The notes beneath the pieces were generated by a model. That model saw only the letters and a list, made by a program, of their open reading frames with translations. It was not told where the DNA came from and made no database searches. A DNA stretch of 64,000 nucleotides from Drancourtella massiliensis (GTDB taxonomy: Bacteria; Bacillota; Clostridia; Lachnospirales; Lachnospiraceae), in the NCBI RefSeq assembly GCF_016900655.1, contig NZ_JACJKH010000013.1, positions 31,689 to 95,688 on the forward strand, in the 5' to 3' direction. The translations under genes and the position numbers were made by a program. Positions 59,131 through 64,000 of the stretch are shown piece by piece (within the stretch, counting starts at the first letter, position 1; each line of letters begins with the position of its first letter).

Positions 59131-61092
59131 CTATATGATTCGTTTAAATTTCTTTTCCAGTTCCCTCTTTGTCATGGCAATAATCGTCGGACGCCCGTGC
59201 GGGCAGTGATATGGATTGTCAAGCTTCAGGAGCTCCTTTAGAAGTTCCTCCACTTCCGCTCTTGACAGTCTGGAATTTCCTTTTACTGCCGCCTTACAGG
59301 ACATGGATGCAATCTTTTCATCCAGAATCTCCGGCGTCATGTTCGTACTGACCTCATCGGAAAGACTGTCGATCATCTCCATAAGCAGTTCCTTTTTTGC
59401 CACACTGAACAGATTGTCCGGCACTGCGCGCACTGCAAAGGAATCTCCCCCAAAAGGCTCGATCTCAAACCCAATTCTGGTAAACCGGTCCATGTACCTG
59501 CGAAAGAGCTCCGCCTCCTGCATGGACAGATCCAGAATAATCGGAGGACTGATGTACTGAGACGTATATTCCCTCGTCTTCATTCCCTTTAATGTCCGCT
59601 CGTACAGCACCCGCTCATGAGCCGCATGCTGGTCGATAATGTACATGCTGTCATGAAGCTGGACAATCCAGTAAGTATCAAAGACCTGTCCGATGATCTG
59701 ATAGTCCGGTACAGATGCCTCATCCAGCAGCTTTTCATCAAAAAGCGTAAGCTGCTCCGCCGTCTGTTCCGGCTTCTGGTTCTTGATTTCGTCTTTTTTC
59801 CCTTCTGTTCTGGCTCGGTAAGATACCGCCTCCCGGATGCGTCCGCTGTCTACGGCCGGTTTGTGAATATCGCTCCGGTCTTTTACCTCTGCCGATGCAT
59901 ACTGATTATGATAGGAGGTCACCCGCTCCTTCATCCGTTCCATAAAGTAGTTTAAATCCCTCTTTTCCGGCTCCGGAACCGGTTTCTTTGCTTCCGGTTT
60001 TTCCTCCGGTCTGACAGGCGGTTCTGCGGCTGCCGGTATTTCTTTCTTTTGTTCCGGCACAGGAGCCTTCGGCGCTTCCGGCGCCTCGACTCTTGGAATC
60101 AGATCTCTTCCGTGCAGCGCCTTTGATACTGCCTCATACAGGAAGCGGTACACTTCCTGCTGATGCCCGAACCGCAGCTCCATCTTGGTCGGGTGAACAT
60201 TGACGTCTATCTCCTCTCCCAGAATTTCAAGATGCAGTACCACAAACGGATATTTATGCTGCATCGTAAAATCTTTATACGCATCTTCCACTGCTTTTGA
60301 AAGAATCCCGCTCTTGATATATCGTCCGTTCACAAAAAATGTCTCAAAATTCCGGTTCCCCCGTGTCACGGTCGGATTTCCGATAAATCCGGAAAGCCGG
60401 ATCTCTTCATTTTCCACAGAAATCTCGATCAGACTGGCCGTGATTTCCCGTCCATAAATATGGTATATCACATCCTTTAAGCGGCCATTCCCCGACGTAT
60501 GCATCCGCTCCTGCCCGTTGTTGACAAACTGAAAGGAAATATCCGGCCGGGACAGGGCAAGCCGGGTCATCAGATCGCTGACATGACTGGCTTCCGTCAT
60601 CGGGGTTTTCAGGAACTTTCTTCTGGCAGGCACGTTGTAAAACAGCTGGCGCACAAGAAAGGTTGTTCCGTCCTTCGCTCCGGTCTCCTCCATGGAAATC
60701 TCTTTTCCACCGGAAATCTGATACGAGGTTCCAAGAACATGATCCCGCCCCTTTGTAATCATCTCGATCCGGGAAACTGCCGCAATACTGGATAGTGCCT
60801 CGCCGCGGAATCCCAGAGAGGAAATATGCATCAGATCATCTACCTGGCGGATCTTACTTGTAGAATGGCGCAAAAAGGCATTCCGCACATCGTCCGGCTC
60901 CATCCCGGTCCCGTTGTCCGCAATCCGGATCAGCGAAATTCCGCCGTCCTCGATTTCCACCTCCACAGCGGTTGCCCTGGCATCGATCGCATTCTCCACC
61001 AGCTCCTTGACTACGGAGGCCGGGCGTTCTACCACCTCTCCGGCGGCGATCTTATCGATTGTAACCTGATCTAAAACCTGAATCTTTCCCAT
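59131..61092 (-). CDS. mutL: DNA mismatch repair protein MutL
   Basis: A 653-aa protein. The N-terminal GHKL ATPase has GEVVERPASVVKELVENAID, RIADNGTGM and LGFRGEALSSIAAV. A Pro/Glu/Lys-rich linker (about 350-390) is followed by a C-terminal domain with the endonuclease motif DQHAAHERVLYE (DQHAx2Ex4E), SCKAAVKGN and CPHGRPT. It is thus the nicking type of MutL. GGAGG precedes the ATG; 9 bp from mutS. Confidence 0.97.
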   Translation of the reverse strand: MGKIQVLDQVTIDKIAAGEVVERPASVVKELVENAIDARATAVEVEIEDGGISLIRIADNGTGMEPDDVRNAFLRHSTSKIRQVDDLMHISSLGFRGEALSSIAAVSRIEMITKGRDHVLGTSYQISGGKEISMEETGAKDGTTFLVRQLFYNVPARRKFLKTPMTEASHVSDLMTRLALSRPDISFQFVNNGQERMHTSGNGRLKDVIYHIYGREITASLIEISVENEEIRLSGFIGNPTVTRGNRNFETFFVNGRYIKSGILSKAVEDAYKDFTMQHKYPFVVLHLEILGEEIDVNVHPTKMELRFGHQQEVYRFLYEAVSKALHGRDLIPRVEAPEAPKAPVPEQKKEIPAAAEPPVRPEEKPEAKKPVPEPEKRDLNYFMERMKERVTSYHNQYASAEVKDRSDIHKPAVDSGRIREAVSYRARTEGKKDEIKNQKPEQTAEQLTLFDEKLLDEASVPDYQIIGQVFDTYWIVQLHDSMYIIDQHAAHERVLYERTLKGMKTREYTSQYISPPIILDLSMQEAELFRRYMDRFTRIGFEIEPFGGDSFAVRAVPDNLFSVAKKELLMEMIDSLSDEVSTNMTPEILDEKIASMSCKAAVKGNSRLSRAEVEELLKELLKLDNPYHCPHGRPTIIAMTKRELEKKFKRII

Positions 61093-61101
61093 CGTTCCTC
61101 C

Positions 61102-63753
61102 TTACCACCGATTGTTCAGCTTGTTCTGAAGCTGATACAGAGTATTCATCGCATCCATCGGTGTCATACGGCTGATATCCATTCCCTTGATCTCTTCAAT
61201 CACATCATTGTCCGATACCGTGTCAAACAGAGACATCTGCGCCATGTCCACGACATCCATTTTCTTCGGCTTTTCTTTTGCCTTCGTCTCCTGTCCCTGC
61301 ACGCTCATTTCGCGTACCCGCGTCGTAATATCCGCATCGGAAAGCTCCTCGGAAATCTCCTTTGCACGGGTGATGACAGTCTCCGGCACGCCTGCAAGCT
61401 TTGCCACCTGAATTCCATAGCTTCTGTCCGCCCCGCCTTTTACAATTTTACGCAGAAATACGATGTCATCGCCTTTTTCCTTGACTGCAATACAGTAATT
61501 GTTGACGCTGTCGATCTTTCCTTCCAGCTCGGTAAGCTCATGATAATGAGTCGCAAAGAGCGTCTTTGCCCCCAGCAGTCTGGCATTGCTGATATGCTCC
61601 ACCACCGCCCAGGCAATCGAGAGACCGTCAAAGGTACTCGTTCCCCTTCCGATCTCGTCAAGAATCAGAAGACTTTTGCTCGTGGCATTACGAAGAATAT
61701 TCGCAACCTCAGTCATCTCCACCATAAAGGTACTCTGGCCGGATGCCAGGTCATCGGATGCCCCGACCCTCGTAAAGATCCGGTCCACCAGCCCGATATT
61801 GGCCTGGGAAGCCGGAACAAAGGAGCCGATCTGCGCCATCAGTACAATCAGTGCGGTCTGTCTCATATACGTGGACTTCCCGGCCATATTCGGCCCTGTA
61901 ATGATGGCCACCCGGTTCTTCTTGTCATCCAGGTATGTATCATTTGCGATAAACATATGATTCGGGATCATCTTCTCCACGACCGGATGTCTTCCATCCT
62001 TGATATCAATGGTTCCCTTTTCATTGATTTTCGGACGCACGTAATGATTCCGCTCTGCTACAAGTGCCAGGGAGGCAAAAGCATCCACCGCTGCGACCGC
62101 CCTCGCCGTCGTCTGAATCCGGACAATCTCATCCGCAATCCGGTTTCGTACGTCACAGTAAAGCTCATATTCCAGCGCATACAGCTTATCCTCAGCTCCA
62201 AGGATCAGATCCTCCAGCTCCTTGAGCTCCGGAATAATGTAACGCTCCGCATTGGTCAGTGTCTGCTTTCTTGTATAGTAATCCGGCACCATATTTTTGA
62301 AAGAATTTGTTACTTCCAGATAGTATCCGAACACCTTGTTATACTTGATTCTTAAATTTTTGATACCGGTCTTTTCCCGTTCTTTCTGCTCCAGCTCGGC
62401 AAGCCAGGTCTTTCCGTCCGTCTTTGCTTTTCTAAGGCGGTCTACCTCTTCATGGTAACCGTCCCGTATGATTCCGCCTTCCTTCATTGCCATCGGCGGA
62501 TCGTCAATGATTGCATTTTCCACCAGGCTGCACAGATCCTCCAGCGGATCAATATCGTCATACAGTTTCTGAAGCAGCGGGCTCTTCATGTCTCCCAGAA
62601 TTGTCCGAATATGCGGCAGCATGGAAAGAGATGCCTTGAAGGCTGTCAGATCTCTCGGGTTGGCCGACTGATAGGAAATCCTTCCTACCAGACGTTCCAG
62701 ATCGTAGACCGAGGACAGATATTCCCGGATCTCTTCTCTGGAAATTGCCTCCTTTAAAAGCTCCTCCACCGCATCCAGACGTTTCGTAATCTCCTCTTTA
62801 TCAATCAGCGGCTGCTCCACATATTTCCTCAGAAGTCTGGCTCCCATGGCTGTTTTTGTCTTATCCAGCACCCAGAGAAGGGATCCACGCTTCTGCTTTT
62901 CCCGCAGAGTCTCGCAGAGCTCCAGATTTCTCCTTGTGAAGCTGTCCAGCACCATATATTTTCCTGTGGAATACGTAGTCAGCTTCGTCAGGTGGGCAAG
63001 GGATGTCTTCTGTGTTTCGATCAGATACTGAAGAAGCGCTCCGGAAGCGGTCACGCCGCAGTCATAATCGGCGATCCCAAGGCTCTCCAGGGATGCCACC
63101 TGAAAATGTTCTTTCAATGCTTTTTTACAAAGTTCCTCGTCAAAATACCAGGCATCCAGAGAGGAAATGGCAACATGCATCCGGTTTTTCAGATCTTCCA
63201 GCTGAATCCCGCTTACATAAAGCGCCTCGTTGCAGATAATCTCGGATGGTGAAAATTTATAAATCTCATCAAACAGCTTGCTCTCGCTGTCTGTTTCTGT
63301 CACAAAATAATCTCCGGTGGAAACGTCCGCAATAGAGATTCCGTATCTTCCCGCGTCATAGACAATGGACATGATATAATTATTCTTCGTCTCATCCCTT
63401 GTCATGGAATCGATGTTGGTTCCCGGAGTGACGATCCGGATGACCTCTCTTTTCACGATCCCTTTCGCCTGCTTCGGATCCTCCACCTGCTCACAGATGG
63501 CAACCTTATATCCCTTCTCCACCAGCCGGGACAGGTAACTGTCTACTGCATGATACGGCACCCCGCACATCGGCGCGCGCTCTTCCAGGCCGCAGTTCTT
63601 CCCGGTCAGAGTAATTTCCAGCTCTTTGGACGCCGTCAGTGCGTCGTCAAAAAACATTTCATAAAAATCCCCAAGACGATAAAATAAAATGCAGTCCTTA
63701 TATTCTTTTTTCGTTTCCATATATTGCTGCATCATTGGTGTTAATTCTGCCAC
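61102..63753 (-). CDS. mutS: DNA mismatch repair protein MutS
   Basis: An 883-aa protein. Mismatch-binding FxE motif in GDFYEMFFDDA near residue 30, Walker A GPNMAGKSTYMRQ, STFMVEMTE and Walker B LLILDEIGRGTSTFDG. It recognises mismatches and recruits MutL. The start is GTG 63753, with AAAGGAG 7 nt upstream. First gene of the mutS-mutL-miaA-ynbB transcript within the window. Confidence 0.97.
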   Translation of the reverse strand: MAELTPMMQQYMETKKEYKDCILFYRLGDFYEMFFDDALTASKELEITLTGKNCGLEERAPMCGVPYHAVDSYLSRLVEKGYKVAICEQVEDPKQAKGIVKREVIRIVTPGTNIDSMTRDETKNNYIMSIVYDAGRYGISIADVSTGDYFVTETDSESKLFDEIYKFSPSEIICNEALYVSGIQLEDLKNRMHVAISSLDAWYFDEELCKKALKEHFQVASLESLGIADYDCGVTASGALLQYLIETQKTSLAHLTKLTTYSTGKYMVLDSFTRRNLELCETLREKQKRGSLLWVLDKTKTAMGARLLRKYVEQPLIDKEEITKRLDAVEELLKEAISREEIREYLSSVYDLERLVGRISYQSANPRDLTAFKASLSMLPHIRTILGDMKSPLLQKLYDDIDPLEDLCSLVENAIIDDPPMAMKEGGIIRDGYHEEVDRLRKAKTDGKTWLAELEQKEREKTGIKNLRIKYNKVFGYYLEVTNSFKNMVPDYYTRKQTLTNAERYIIPELKELEDLILGAEDKLYALEYELYCDVRNRIADEIVRIQTTARAVAAVDAFASLALVAERNHYVRPKINEKGTIDIKDGRHPVVEKMIPNHMFIANDTYLDDKKNRVAIITGPNMAGKSTYMRQTALIVLMAQIGSFVPASQANIGLVDRIFTRVGASDDLASGQSTFMVEMTEVANILRNATSKSLLILDEIGRGTSTFDGLSIAWAVVEHISNARLLGAKTLFATHYHELTELEGKIDSVNNYCIAVKEKGDDIVFLRKIVKGGADRSYGIQVAKLAGVPETVITRAKEISEELSDADITTRVREMSVQGQETKAKEKPKKMDVVDMAQMSLFDTVSDNDVIEEIKGMDISRMTPMDAMNTLYQLQNKLNNRW

Positions 63754-63841
63754 TTTTGTTCTCCTTTTCTTTTGCTGCTTGTTCTATTTTATCTTTTTTA
63801 CTTCCTGTTTTCGTGTTCAGGGAACTTTGCCCTGATATTAC

Positions 63842-63866
63842 ATTATATCACCATTTTCCGGGCAGC
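63842..63866 (-). promoter_or_regulatory. Possible mutS promoter
   Basis: Minus-strand TATAAT at 63847-63842, about 88 bp before the mutS GTG. Upstream, a weak TTTGCT or TTTTGC at 16-17 bp could be the -35. Nothing else is recognised from 63,870 to 64,000 apart from a TTATCCACA at 63981-63989. Confidence 0.4.
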
Positions 63867-64000
63867 AAAAGTAAAATTTCGTTTTTGCAGCGGTAAAGAA
63901 TAAATTTTAGAAATCCCTGCTTTTCAGCCAGAGTATGTTATTGTGGCTATTTTGCACAACAAGCGTCTCCTTTGGAGCCGTTATCCACATCTCAAGGCCA

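Overview
The window looks like a chromosomal segment of a gut Firmicute of the family Lachnospiraceae (Mediterraneibacter / Ruminococcus gnavus-torques or Blautia-like). The basis is gene order and protein flavour: a DUF4321-radC-mreBCD-pbp2-minDE-rodA-mgsA block, a sepF-ylmH-lspA-rluD block, a mutS-mutL-miaA-ynbB block, AAGGAGG-type ribosome sites and consensus sigma-A promoters. The genus is an inference. I saw no rRNA, tRNA or CRISPR array.

Region 1 (1-27,276, all minus strand) is a Wzx/Wzy-type exopolysaccharide (EPS) operon, read right to left and running off the left end. Its promoter-proximal part holds an unknown 140-aa protein, a PqqD-like protein, a SPASM radical SAM enzyme, an orphan 129-aa protein, an HPr-kinase-like ATPase and an ABC exporter, which together resemble a RiPP (modified peptide) maturation and export set. 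Next come a membrane-anchored Ig-like protein, two Wzc-like tyrosine autokinases, the CpsB/CapC phosphatase and the WbaP-type initiating sugar transferase. Glycosyltransferases, acyltransferases, a pyruvyltransferase, a polymerase and a flippase follow. Left of about 11.8 kb the DNA turns much more AT-rich, as expected of the exchangeable, serotype-determining half.

Region 2 (27,277-28,437) is the switch. Perfect 27-bp inverted repeats (27,315-27,341 and 27,564-27,590), each built like a dif site, flank about 220 bp next to a tyrosine recombinase gene. The segment carries one near-consensus promoter, which in this sequence points away from the EPS operon, and one terminator, which points toward it. 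The sequenced orientation therefore reads as OFF, and inversion would put the promoter in front of the whole EPS/RiPP-like operon.

Region 3 (28.6-39.5 kb) holds housekeeping genes: a DUF1576 membrane protein, a CDP-alcohol phosphatidyltransferase, a YkgJ protein, dtd, a TtcA-like enzyme, a cytidylate-kinase-like protein, rluD-type pseudouridine synthase, lspA, ylmH, sepF, yggS, an HlyD-like adaptor, a YhcC-type radical SAM protein and DUF378. Several convergent pairs share bidirectional terminators.

Region 4 (39.5-49.7 kb, minus) is the cell-shape and division operon, from DUF4321 through radC, mreBCD, pbp2, minDE, rodA and mgsA to a D,D-carboxypeptidase. minC is not at its usual place between pbp2 and minD. 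Region 5 (50.0-53.9 kb, plus) is a MoxR-DUF58-DUF4129 operon followed by a small AT-rich regulator/membrane-protein pair with its own operator-flanked promoter. Region 6 (53.9-63.8 kb, minus) is mutS-mutL-miaA-ynbB followed by two flavoproteins.
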